The translations under genes and the position numbers were made by a program. Positions 53,001 through 62,992 of a stretch of DNA of 64,000 nt are shown here, one piece after another (the stretch's first letter is position 1; every line of letters starts with the position of its first letter). Under the pieces are notes generated by a model. That model did no database searches and had not been told where the DNA came from. It saw nothing but the letters and a program-made list of their open reading frames with translations. The stretch comes from Gliomastix tumulicola (lineage: Eukaryota; Ascomycota; Sordariomycetes; Hypocreales; Bionectriaceae): positions 4,154,001 through 4,218,000 of the forward strand of contig BCHX01000001.1 in NCBI GenBank assembly GCA_001599755.1, in the 5' to 3' direction.

Positions 53001-53542
53001 GCTGAGTCGCGATCAGAAGAATAGCCATGAGAATATGAAGTCGATTCGCTCGTCAGCGACCTGGATTGGGATCCCCGGGGAGGCAGCGCAGGTCCAGCTC
53101 GCGCCGTCGAGGCCGGCTGTATATTCGGTCCCGGTGGTAGGGAGCGATGCAGTCGTACCGTCGTTGGCGAATCGGAATGAAATCTCTGAGCAGTCGGCAA
53201 GGATTGGTGGACAATTACGTTCGTCGGGGCTTGCTGCAGGACAAGTCTAGGGGGCTGAGGAGGATCTGGCGTTACCATCGACGACTCGGACCGTTGTCTC
53301 TGGATAGGAACCGGCGCTGGACGTCGAGGCAAAGGCGGTGCCGTCAAGGCTGACTGAATCAAGAGCCCGACAGGCTGAGAAGGAGTCGATAAAGGCACCG
53401 CTGACGACTCGGACTGGCTTCTCGAAGACGGAGGCGGAGGCGGAGGCGGAGGCGACTGTATGCGTCGGCGCGTAGGTGGCGCCGCCATCGAACCAGGTTT
53501 CCGTGGTACAGCAGGTGGCCCATGTCGATCACCGTTAGCCAT
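50048..53542 (-). CDS. HET-domain protein (heterokaryon-incompatibility type)
   Basis: Single exon, 1164 residues. Residues 1-245 are a Pro/Ser/Arg-rich disordered head with a poly-Pro run (31-38). Two CxxC-type pairs (CGHC near 261-264, CPFC near 313-316) precede the HET region, as in many HET proteins. The HET domain at ~588-740 has the three family blocks: RYAALSYVWGEAGRNA, AIEVTRRLGLSYLWVDSLCI, and the AEIVIVAAGGEDADGALAGI stretch followed by RAWTLQERLMSRRMLVFG. The C-terminal half has LSFPSWSWAGWKVGG, also typical. HET-domain proteins trigger cell death when unlike strains fuse; whether this one does is unknown. The 250-residue disordered head is longer than usual. The start at 53542 is the first ATG of the frame. 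Confidence 0.9.
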   Translation of the reverse strand: MANGDRHGPPAVPRKPGSMAAPPTRRRIQSPPPPPPPPSSRSQSESSAVPLSTPSQPVGLLIQSALTAPPLPRRPAPVPIQRQRSESSMVTPDPPQPPRLVLQQAPTNVIVHQSLPTAQRFHSDSPTTVRLHRSLPPGPNIQPASTARAGPALPPRGSQSRSLTSESTSYSHGYSSDRDSASLETFHSPSSSISSSARLSVDGRSTRSVNSVLSAPTSASSVPSRQPSPDSRSSPDSGRSPGRLRSFFCRGNKNRSDGELCGHCTGNVDFAQFASGEMSGLHGVPRSLMGSTTTVLLSLFDIIENSGQGGQGCPFCNLLLDAMTLPEHDPFRHPAIKDHMPDEFRRTTFGSWVAGLRGQGWLDRRMNNNHPFGKSRNKIQIDLDESMPGGIKETRRSDLEAQDQAALATSAAGAGAGITAASQSRSEAQTAVSAVGGVGGIVNSGRLILLSEKLPVAVRVKMHNITDAGKQGLLNVSVHGYGCRVQASLSTLSSFSLRVASDYRQDGLGLYYGRIMGDYIRVEEDCRRWLDNCCQHHGEQCDNPDWFKKLPPPGGEHFRLIEIDKSRNDMFRIVEVAKAVATVGKAPRYAALSYVWGEAGRNALNLWESNVAGLSRGIPPRRLAKTVADAIEVTRRLGLSYLWVDSLCIIQKNPQQRDRSAIELEARQSQLDQMGSIFGHAEIVIVAAGGEDADGALAGISQPRELVQIASEVTPNVNVLLAAQYDETYGKWDTRAWTLQERLMSRRMLVFGQKYASFHCRHSVLREDMPAAHAGNGPPAMPYLSILEDRPERRASRKCDGSYVLLRSPYFDEYAKILEQYTWREMTETTDAISAMRGLLDVLEDMKRLDGQPRDRRPTLHGLPEEFLDLALLWQPPAVLGTSLTRRQGREGEDLSFPSWSWAGWKVGGQEASYSGNGVVAYRGRTGIRFEQPFQVSGYDNMSLRKFLATGGEAEERTRSLVLWYKVVEGNLVPVNNSGLGVICGEEAATWFFKDPLRLLNSGPSQSLLPNVPPGTRLDEQHLVCETQVRAFKLRQDKKHRPRSELLWTHRADGTAAVAKELDVIEAEILDRDGEVVGHVIPTDQSLEISPVKDYHFILLSISQYWGNEKRIDVQGYSLYNVMMVEWHGANKEFAGFATRVGLGKISKAAWKAEKVTNSCVILK

Positions 53543-54856
53543 GTTTGGTATGAGATCAAACTATCACGTCAATTGATACAAAGCAGAACTTGAGGTACGG
53601 GCAAGATGGTCGAAGCGAGAAGAAGTTGATGAAGAGGCACAGGGCTGGACAACGACGAGTAGTCCTAACTTCCTCCCTTCTTCCTTCCTTCCCCAGCCCT
53701 CTTATCCTAAGCGGGTGTCACACTACGATGCTCCATAACAGCGCCAACGCAGCTACTCGTATGGATCGTATGGAACGAACGAACGACCTGGCTGCCTTCC
53801 CTTCCATGTATGGGGTGGACTGTGCCATACAGTCGAGACGGGAGTACATCGGTGCGACCCAAATGCGAACCAGTCTTGGACATCCTTGCCTCGCGTTAGA
53901 GGATGGCCAATGCTTCCATTCCTTTCTCAGGCGGGCGCTTCCACGTTAGCGAAGGGGGGATTGGGGGCCGAATTTGAAGCAAACATGTGGCCCAGTCGCT
54001 ACTAGCATGCAGGTAATCAAGAATGAAGTCCGACGAGCCGCAGAAATAGCCTGCAGAAGCGGGGCAGCTCAAAGTTGGGGGCGGTTTGCCACTCTATTCT
54101 GGTTGGTCAGTAGGTAGAGACGAGGCAGGAAGAGTATCAGATGATTCTCATAAGGGATGGTCAGTGGTTGGGGTTGTGACGACCAGCGAATATCAGTATT
54201 TGGGTGTTTGGTCCTTTCCAAGCTCAATTTGTCATTCTTACTGGAGGTAGGTAACTTTTTCTGATCCTGATCCTGTTGTGCTTGTCTGGGGTTGCTGTCG
54301 TCTTACTAGTACTAGTAGTTCTAGTGGTTACCCTGAACAACGCAGGATCTCAGATCTCGAAGAACTGCCCGAAGCTTCAGGGCGCGACATGCTTCATATT
54401 CTAGCTGATCCTACCACTACACGGCTAAATAGTTAGGCAACGCTAGCTAGAATAATTCTGGCTTATATCCTCATCCCAGTCACCATTTGGTCATTTATTC
54501 TAGGAAAGCTTCATGCCGCTTTCATATGTTCGGTTTGCTTCCTCAATAAACCCAATTCGAGGTGGAGCATCGACCATCCAATCCGGGGGAAGGACATCGC
54601 AGGGACCTGATTGACCAGCGATTGCGCCAAGCTTTTCAGGTATCTCTTACGTACCGAGAACCCCCCCCCCCCATTGCTTCCCACACACACAAACCACAAT
54701 GTCGGAGCTTCCACTTCATCCCGATTCCCTTCCCATCTCTCTCCCTTGATAAGCCGGCAATCCGTCTGCTCTATCCTCCTCCCCGACCCCATTTCTCGCC
54801 GTCGCCGTCGTCGTCGTCGTTCCCACGTTTAGCTTCGCGTGGTCGATGCTGTCGCA
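53543..54856. other. Intergenic, right boundary of the accessory region
   Basis: 1.3 kb between divergent HET and PER1 genes. A C12 run lies at 54661-54672, and ACTAGTACTAGTAGTTCTAGT-like short repeats lie near 54306-54325. No transposon remnant or long repeat recognised. Confidence 0.5.
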
Positions 54857-56041
54857 ATGGCGTCGCACAGGGGGAGGCTTCGGACTTTGCTCCTCTCCCT
54901 GAGCTTGATCGTCATCCTCTTCGCCGGGACCTCGCACGCCTCCGTCGGCGACCGATTGCCTCAGTTCAAAGAGTGCCTCGAGGTAGACATGCCCTCTGCG
55001 TCTCGGCACATACCGCGCTCAGGACAGACCAGCTAACGGGCCACTCCCAACGAACAGGTCTGCAAGACCGAGAACTGCGGTCCCGGAAACGAAACACCCA
55101 TCCGTACGTCCCCCGATAACTGTCTCCCCCTCGCCGCTCCTCCGTAACTGACGGTGGACTTGCAGCCCTCCTCCACCGCGTCCTCCTCTGGAACTGCGCC
55201 AGCGAGTGCGACTACACCTGCCAGCACATCATCACCGCCCGCCGCGTCGCCGCCGACCAGCCCGTCGTCCAGTTCCACGGCAAGTGGCCCTTCCACCGCC
55301 TCCTCGGCCTCCAGGAGCCCTTCTCCGTCCTCTGCTCCCTGGGCAACCTCTGGGCGCACCTCCGCGGCCTCCGCCTCGTCCGCGACCACGTGCCGCGCGC
55401 CTACCCCCTGCGGCCCTTCTACCTCTGGTTCGCGGGCGTCGGCATCGCCTCCTGGGTCTTCAGCGCCGTCTTCCACGCCCGCGACTTCCAGCTCACCGAG
55501 GAGCTCGACTACTTCGCCGCGGGCGCCAGCGTCCTCTACGGCATGTACTACGCGCCCGTCCGCATCTTCCGCATCGACATCGCCACGCCCCGCCGGCGCT
55601 CCGTCCTGCGCGCCTGGACGCTCGTCTGCGCCTTCCTCTACGCCTGCCACGTCGGGTACCTCAAGGGCATACGCTGGGACTACACGTATAACATGGCGGC
55701 CAACGTGGCCGTGGGCATCGTGCAGAATGCGCTCTGGACGTGGTTCAGTATCGACCGCTATCGGAAGTCCAGGAGGCTGTGGGCGACGTGGCCCGGTCTG
55801 GTCGTTGCCTGGGTCACGTTCGCCATGAGCATGGAGCTGTTCGACTTCCCGCCGTGGCTCGGGTCTGTCGATGCGCACAGCCTGTGGCACCTGATGACGA
55901 TTGCCCCGACGCTGCTCTGGTACAAGTATGTGGATATACTCCCCCCTAATATGAAACGCTGGTCCGCTAACATAAGGCAGCTTCTTGATAAGAGACACGC
56001 ACGACGACATCGCGGGAGGCGACGGGAGGTTGAAGTCTTGA
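54857..56041 (+). CDS. PER1: GPI-anchor lipid remodelling phospholipase Per1 (PGAP3)
   Basis: Four exons: 54857-54982, 55058-55103 (46 nt), 55166-55925, 55981-56041, 330 residues. Signal peptide (RTLLLSLSLIVILFAGTSHA), luminal Cys-rich head (FKECLEVCKTENCG, WNCASECDYTCQHIITARR), then the CREST membrane core: VQFHGKWPFHRLLGLQEPFS, SWVFSAVFHARDFQLTEELD (SxxxH metal-dependent hydrolase motif), YFAAGASVLYGMYY, NAALW-type helices, AHSLWHLMTIAPTLLWY, and the tail NFLIRDTHDD. Per1 removes the unsaturated sn-2 acyl chain of GPI anchors in the ER so that mature GPI proteins enter lipid microdomains. No other ATG lies upstream in frame. All splice sites are GT-AG and frame-true. Confidence 0.95.
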
Positions 56042-56602
56042 TGATACCCAGGCGTGTTGACGGAGAGAGAGACCCGAGACAGAAGGGGGCTATTCTATTA
56101 GGGGGACACAGCACAACGTCTTCTCAGTCGAGGTCTCCGTTATAATATTTTTCTTTTTTTTCTTCTTTTGAATATCTAACCTTAACTATGCATCTCAAGA
56201 CTCGAGATTATTCATCACATCATCTCACTACACCCGACGCGGGGGGGCAAAAGACATTATTGCTCATGGACATACATCAGCCAGCCAGCCACCAGCCAGA
56301 CACCCATCATAAACCTGCTCTCAGGCTCCCCAGATTCCTGGAACCGAGAACTCCTCGACGAAGAAAACTGCAGGCAGCATATATATATATATATATATCC
56401 CCCAGGGCCGTATCACACATGGCTTTTCTCTCCGCGCTGCCGCTGTAGTTCTGCCATGCCAGTCGTACATGATGCGCGGCATGCCCAGCTGAGATTATCA
56501 TATCCATATAAAAAAAAGGAGGATGCTGAGAAAAAAAAACGTATGGGCACAAAAATTTCAAATAAAAACACTTTTTCTTCGTTCATCTTTCACTTCTCAT
56601 TT
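56042..56602. other. Convergent 3' region PER1 / bHLH gene
   Basis: 561 bp between converging stops. Contains an (AT)n microsatellite at 56379-56398 and T/A runs around 56146-56165 and 56510-56540. No gene recognised. Confidence 0.5.
56379..56398. repeat. (AT)10 microsatellite
   Basis: Perfect AT dinucleotide run in the shared 3' region. Directly visible; no functional claim. Confidence 0.9.
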
Positions 56603-58046
56603 TCACGTGGTGAGCAGATCCCTCACGGAGACTGCCCTCCGGCTCCCGCCAGCGCCGCCGCCGCCGCCGCCGCCACTGGCGTTATAATCCCTCCGGTCGT
56701 TATTCAGCATGAGCAGCGCGGCCGTCGCCTCGTGGTCGAGGTCGGACTGGGGATTCAGCGCGGGGCTCGTCAGCGCGGAGACCATGCCCGCGGGGATGTA
56801 ACCGGCCTGGGTCTGGGGGCCGAACGCGGGCGACGTGGTGGTGGAGGTGGTGTACCCGTGATGCCGGTACTCGGTCGAGACGGACGAGTACGACTGCTGG
56901 CGGCTGCGGACGGCGGCGGCGTCCTGGGCGTGCAGGGCGGGCGAGACCGAAGGGTGCCGCGAGTGCAGGCCGCCGCCGCCTGCGGTCATCATCTGGTGGT
57001 CGGGCGTGGCGGTGAAGGTGGGCGAGACGGCGGCCTCGGAGTCGGTCATCTCGACGTCGCCGCCGAGGTCGTCCCTGAAGGTCGGGTGGAACTCGTGGAT
57101 GGAGGGCAGCTGGGCCTGGCTGCTCTGGCTGTGGCGGCTGTCCTCGTGCTGCGCCTTGAGCTTCGTCACGCAGTCCTCCAGGTATCGAACGTATTCTATC
57201 GAGGCCTGGGTGAGAACAAAACAACCCGTTAGTCTTCAGGTGCTGCGGCGTAAGGGGGGGATTTCGTTCGTAGTAGTAGTAGTGCCTCACCTGCAGAATG
57301 GCCAGCTTGTGCATCTCGCCCGTGCACGCCGGGATCATGCTCTTGAGCAGCCCAAACTCCTCATTCATCTTGCTCCGCCGCCGCCTCTCGATGAGACTGT
57401 GCGCCGTCTTCCTCGCAATCTTTCTGCCGGCAGCGCTCGTCGCGCTCGGCTGCTTCTTCTTCCCCTGCTGCTGATGCTGTCCGTCCGCCGTCGCAGAAGA
57501 CGACGACGACGACGATGCTGCTGCTGCTGCGCCCGAGCCGCTGCCCGAAGCTTTCCCTCCCGTCCCCGCGGCGCCGCCCCTCCCCCTGCCTCTAGCAGAG
57601 TCCCTGGACGACGACGCCTTGCCGCTGGTCGAAGCCGAAGCCCCGCCGCCGCCGCCGTCCTCCTGCTGCTGCTGCTGCTGCTGCGGGGGCTTCATCTGGA
57701 TGATCTTGCGTGACCGCGTCGGCGGCGGCGGCAGCGTGAAGCTCGACTCCCTCGCGGCAGCAGCGGCGGCAGCAGCAGCCGCAGACGACCGCCTACGCGC
57801 CTTCACGGCTTCGGCCGCCTGCATCGGATAGGCGGACGACGCGGGCGGCGACGGAGGGGAGCCGCCGTGTTTCTGGTCTGCGACGCCGGCGGCGGCAGGT
57901 CGGGACGCCGAGGAGGGCGACGACTCGTGGAGGGCGGGCGGCGGGAGTTCGAAGGAGAGCTGGAGGGAGGCGAGCTTCTGGCTGCCGTCCTTGCCCTTGA
58001 TGTCGGAGGAGGAGCCCGGCGTCGGGGGGTAGACTGTCCGGGGCAT
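56603..58046 (-). CDS. bHLH transcription factor (Esc1-like)
   Basis: Two exons, 58046-57291 and 57205-56603, 452 residues. The bHLH domain sits at ~210-270: ARKTAHSLIERRRRSKMNEE, FGLLKSMIPACTGEMHKLAI, and across the intron ASIEYVRYLEDCVTKLKAQH. The basic region has the H-x-x-x-E-x-x-R pattern of E-box binders. The intron lies in the second helix (LAILQ|ASIEY), and its phase-0 join is required by the fold. Flanking regions are low complexity, with runs of Ala (10), Gln (7), Gly and Ser. The sequence around the domain resembles S. pombe Esc1-type regulators of fungal development; the target genes are not known to me. A (TG)n run lies directly upstream of the start. Confidence 0.88.
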
Positions 58047-58058
58047 GGCTGGAGAGGA

Positions 58059-58085
<27 letters not shown>
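58059..58085. repeat. (TG)n microsatellite upstream of the bHLH gene
   Basis: About thirteen TG units starting 12 bases before the bHLH start codon (CA on the coding strand), so probably inside the 5' leader. Directly visible. Confidence 0.9.
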
Positions 58086-58090
<5 letters not shown>

Positions 58091-59278
58091 GTGGTGTAAG
58101 TCGCTTTTTCCGTCGTAGTGTGTGGGACAGCGCTCAGACCGAGATATCGAGCTTGCTGATAATACAACGAACGACCAAGTCGCTCTGTCGTCCGTACCGA
58201 ATCAAGATGGGAGAAAAAAAAAGAAGAAAAAAGAAGAAACGACCACTCCCACACAAAGTGCTATGTGAATCACAAGCCGTTGATCGTGATGATATGCAGC
58301 CACACGCTATTGCGTCAAGACCGAACGGGCTAGGAATGGGCTTGTGCTGCAGATGACACGTAGATGCGGCAGCCCTGCAACTGTTTCATGCAACGTACGT
58401 GGCTGAGCGAGTGTCTGTGTGTGTGTGTGTGTGCAGCAGAGGCACGGCGATGGAAAGGGAAAGTGGAGGGGGGATGAGAAGGCTGTCCTGTTCGATAGGG
58501 AAGTGGGAAAAGAAGGAGGGAATGGGGGGGTGGGAGGGAAGAAGAACGGTTGCATGTAAGTTGGCGAGAACAAGACGGGGGGGGGGGNGGGAGGGAGGGA
58601 AGAGAGAGAGATACCTACTAGGAAGAGGCAGGGTACTACTATCTATTCGATGTCAACGCTACCTTCTCCCCACGAACTGCTAGTCCCTCGCTGCAGAGCG
58701 AAATGGCACGCCGTGCGGCACACTACGGCTGGATGGATGGATCTGCCGGGCTGTTTTCTTTCTCGCTCGTCCTGCAGCTTCACATCCCATCCATCCATCC
58801 CATCCATCAAGGGTCCAGAAAGGGGGCCTGGCCATTCTGCTGTCCTCTGGCAAAAGAACCCTTTTTCACTCCAACACACGAGTACCTACTAGTACTTACC
58901 TGACGACCTGTCTACTATACTAATAGTACTACTTACCTTTGACTTGACCAAAGGCCTCCCCTTCTCGTCTCTTATCGAGCAGAAAGCATGTGCATGTGAG
59001 CAAGTCCGGGTCTGGGTTGGGCGTTTTGGAATTGACCAAGCATCATCAAGCAAATGGTCGCGTGCTCCGTCTGGCGCGAATCCGCCCTGGGCCAATCAGC
59101 GGCCCGCATCCGCCCATGTGGTCCCTGTTTTGGGGCAAAAAGGGCTTGTCGACGCTGTGGAGTCCGTCCCTCTCGAAAAATCGACGCCAGTCCCAAAGAG
59201 AGAGGGTCCTTCTTTCCCTCTGCCATCTTTTCTGCCTCTTCATCCCGGGAAAGGGAAAGTGGGGTCGCGAGCCCTCTT

Positions 59279-59305
59279 NGNNGGGGGGGGGGGGGGGGGG
59301 GGGGG
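59279..59305. other. Sequencing ambiguity and G23 homopolymer
   Basis: Three undetermined bases next to 23 consecutive G. A second single N within a G run is at 58588. The true length is uncertain, so spacing across this part of the promoter region should not be trusted. Confidence 0.95.
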
Positions 59306-60163
59306 CTCTTAAAACGTGCTCGGCCTGACCAATCAGACGCCGTCCTTTTTTTTTCCCGTTAGTGATTGGGAACGCACTTGCGCGCCTCACTAAAACCTGC
59401 AACAACCCATCGCAGAGCTGAAGAACCACCTCAGAGAGTCTAGACAGTCCCGCCAACGTGTGAGGGAAGGAATCATTTTATGTAACTCATTTTCGCCGCT
59501 CCGTGCGTGTGGCACGCGATCCCTACCGTCGTAGCGCATAACCAGCATCGTTGTCTCGGCCCTCCGGAGACCCTTCCCCCCCCCTCTCTCCCCCTCGGAC
59601 TGGAACGGGTTCCCGCATTGCAGCAGCCGCATACGCACCGCCTATCCTTTCAGACACGTGCTCGCTTTTCGTCGCTCGATGTCTGAGCAGCTACCAGGGC
59701 TGGCCGACCGACCAGTCGTGGACTCGAGGGTGGGTTGCGACTTGATAGGTCACATGTCATGCCGTGCCGTGTCCCTGGATATTTATTTGCGTCGCCTTAA
59801 TCAACAGCTCGTATGTTGTTCATTTCGGGCTTGCTCCTCATATTGATCAACGGCGCGGGGGTCACCTCACGATGCGCGAGCCTGAATCCAAGTAACAATA
59901 TGCATGTATCATCAATTTTCATCTTGGTACAATCTGCTTGCGCTCCTCTGAGAACGCCGTGATGCTAATAGCGCTAAGCGCAACTTGTGTCCGGAATGGG
60001 CAGGGATAAGCTGCTGATAGATACCCAACGATCTCGGGGCGTCGCAATCGAGTAAAGGCAAGAAATGTCATAACTTCTTGTTCAGTTTCGTCATCATCAT
60101 CCACCTAGTTATATGCCATTTTGGGTGGTGGTCTCCCTAGATCAGCGGCCGTCCATCGGCTCC

Positions 60164-61944
60164 TTAAACCTCGTTGCTAGGGTACGTAACCTGAGTCGTA
60201 GCCGCAAACTCCTCCTTGATAGCCCTCATCGTCACGAACCGCGTCAGCAGGTTGACGCTGCCGGCCTTGTCGTCCGTGCCGCTGGCGCGGGCGCCGCCGA
60301 AAGGCTGCTGTCCGACGACTGCACCCGTGCTCTTGCAGTTGACGTAGAAGTTGCCCGCAGAGTTGCGCAGCGCCTCCTCGGCGAATCGCACGGCAGACCG
60401 GTCCGAAGCGAACACGGCGCCTGTCAGTCCGTACTCAGAGGTCGAGTCCACAAGCTCACAAGCTGCCGCGAAGGCGTCCGGCGCCGCGTCGTCGTAAACG
60501 TAAGTGGTCAGGATAGGGCCGAAGAACTCGGTAGACAGGAACTTGTGTGCAGGGTTGGTGGTCTGGTAGATGGTGGGGTGAACGAAGTAGCCCTTGGACG
60601 AGTCGTAGGTACCTCCCACGACAAGCTCAAGCTCGGGGTCGCTCTTGGCCTCGTCGATGGCGCCGGAGAGCTTCTTGAAAGAGGCCTCGTGGATGACGGG
60701 GCCGATGAAGTTGCTGTGCTGGGTCGGCTCACCAATGGCAAGCTTCTTGGCCTCAGCGACCAGCTTCTCCCGGAACTCGGGCCACTTGGACTTGGGCACG
60801 TAGATTCGGGACGTCGCACTGCACTTCTGGCCCTGGAACTCGAAGGCACCACGAATGGTCTGGATAGCAGCATTGTCGAGATCAGCTGACGGGTGGACCA
60901 AGTGGAAGTTCTTGCCGCCCGTCTCGCCCACAATCCTGGGGTATGACCTGTAACGGCCCTCGGAGACACCCTGTCCAATGGCACCGTACAGCTTCCTGAA
61001 AACAGCAGTGCTACCAGTGTAGTGGAGGGCAGCAAACTCCTTGTGGGCGAGCACGACCTTGGTCACCTCCTCGGGGTTTCCAGGCACGAACTGAATCACA
61101 TCCTTGGGCAGACCGGCCTCGAGGAGAATGTTGTATACGAGCCAGTTGGAGGCGATAGCGAAGTCGCTGGGCTTCCAGACGACCACGTTGCCCATGAGAG
61201 CGGGGGCGCCAGGCAGGTTTCCAGCAATAGCGGTGAAGTTGAACGGGCTGACGGCGTAGACGAAGCCCTCGAGAGGGCGGTACTCGAGCCTGTTCCACAC
61301 ACCGGTAGCATGGTGCTGCGGCTGCTGGGCGTACAGCTCCTCGGCGTAGGCAACGTTGAAGCGGAAGAAGTCGGCCAGCTCGGCGGCCGAGTCGATCTCA
61401 GCCTGCCAGGCATTCTTCCCCTGGCCCAGCATGGTGAGGGCCATGATCTCGTAGCGGTACTTGGTCGAGACCAGGTCGGCGGCCTTGAGGAAGACGGCGG
61501 CGCGGTCGGCAAAGGGGAGAGACTCCCAGGCCGGCTTGGCGGCGAGGGCGGCGTCGATGGCCTTGGAGACATCGGCGGGCGTGGCGGTGTGGTAGTTGGC
61601 GACGGCGGTCGCGTGGTCGGCCGGGTTGACCTGCTTGGACAGGGAGGAAGTCGTGATCTGCGAGCCACCGACGACGACGGGCACCTCGAGAGGGACCGAC
61701 TTCTGCAGCTTCTCAATGGCCGCCGTCAGGCCCTCCCGCTGCTGGCTGCCCTTGGCATAGATGTGCTAAACAAGTCAGCCATATGAAAGGGATCCAGTTG
61801 GGGTATGGAAAGACTCACGTTGGGCTCGTTGGCCACCTTGGGCGTCTGGAACGAGGCGAGGGTAGCAGCTCCCATGCGCTGCTGCTGAGCTCCCCGCAGG
61901 CCCTGCGTAGCCGCCCTGCTGGAGGCGAACCGGAGGGACTGCAT
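60164..61944 (-). CDS. PUT2: Delta-1-pyrroline-5-carboxylate dehydrogenase (proline catabolism)
   Basis: Two exons, 61944-61819 and 61765-60164, 575 residues. The N-terminus (MQSLRFASSRAATQGLRGAQ) is Arg/Ser/Ala-rich, as expected for mitochondrial import. The ALDH4 signatures follow: AVSPFNFTAIAGNLPGAPAL with the VVWKPSDFA cofactor loop, ALHYTGSTAVFRKLYG, the general-base Glu in RIVGETGGKNFHLVH, the catalytic Cys in AFEFQGQKCSATSRIYVPKS, and FFGPILTTYVYDD. It oxidises glutamate semialdehyde to glutamate with NAD+, the second step of proline use. All catalytic residues are present. The intron has a GTGAGT donor and TTTAG acceptor, phase 0. The proline-oxidase partner gene is not in the window. 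Confidence 0.95.
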
Positions 61945-62992
61945 TGTCGACTGTGTGATGTGTACGAGCAGGGAAGAAGAAAGGGAAAGAAGACAGGAGT
62001 GTATTCGAGTTGAGAAAAGCGAGGCCGTATCTGAGCCAAGGTGAGGGGAGGAGAGGCCAAGGTCGGTGTGCAGCAAGTGAGAGCTGTCCGTTTAAGAAGG
62101 CAAGCTGTTGGCAGCTGCAGGACTGAGTTTAGGCTAGTAGCGATCGGCTTTCTGCGGCACAAGGAGTCAAGGGCCCTGGCTCTTGTCCTAGCACTTTGGA
62201 CTTTGTCTCTGGCTCCCTTGGTATCGTGTATGTAAATCTTACGAGTGCCTAACCTCTGAATGGCATGGCCTTTGGACATTGAGGGGCCAGAAGACGCTGG
62301 GCGGGGCCGACAACGGGCAGCGGCAGGAACGGTCGACTGCACCTTCTCCGCATTGGCTTCCAGCGCTCTTGCCTTCCATCACAATTACAACACCGGGACA
62401 TCTCAGCCCGCGCCGAAGTCGGCATTGGGCCGCACATGGGTCCTGATAAGCCTCCCGATCATTGCCGCTCCCCCACAAGCAGATAAGACACACCCTGCAA
62501 CTCAACTGTCGTCAATGACACGATGACATGGCCCAGCGACGCCATACACAGGCAAGGCAGATCACGAGGAGTCTCATCGAATAAGCAGAAAATACTATAT
62601 GCCATTGGATATCATTCCTATCTCCGCGTTCATTGTATCGATCCCATTGGTATCTCATCATCTCCAACTACTACTAACCTAAGGTACTATTCTCCAAGCA
62701 CTGCAGCAGGTATCGATATTTATATGCCAATACGAGATCTGTGGCAACGCACATGAGCCACCCAAAAGCGGCACAAGACGAAGAGAAATTGGTAAACCAA
62801 GAAGAGGAACAAGATGAAAAGAGAAAGGGAAAAGAAAGAAAGAAAGAAAAAAAGAGCCAAACAACAAGACACGTAGTGTGGTCATGCTAGGCTCTGTCGT
62901 CTAGTCTTCGCATTGCGGCTACGACTCAGATCCTGACCAAGCATACCGCGCATGTGAAACATGATACCGTCATAAACTGTCATCCACCATTC
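61945..62992. other. Intergenic, PUT2 promoter side and PhoD-like 3' end
   Basis: 1.05 kb. Left part is the PUT2 upstream region; the right part has an A/G-rich stretch at 62811-62857 near the end of the PhoD-like gene. No additional gene recognised. Confidence 0.5.

Larger units (their letters stand above)
58047..60163. other. Long low-complexity intergenic region with undetermined bases
   Basis: 2.1 kb between the bHLH start and the PUT2 stop. Holds (TG)n runs at 58059-58085 and 58414-58432, poly-purine stretches, N at 58588, and N at 59279 and 59281-59282 followed by a G23 run (59283-59305). CCAATCA occurs at ~59091 (GCCAATCAGCGG) and ~59326 (CCAATCAGACG), both HAP-like. No gene was recognised; the length fits a large promoter for a regulatory gene. 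Confidence 0.6.

Noticed and set aside
53543..54856. Transposon remnants at the right edge of the accessory region
   Set aside because: Only short homopolymers and trinucleotide-like repeats are present; no coding relic.
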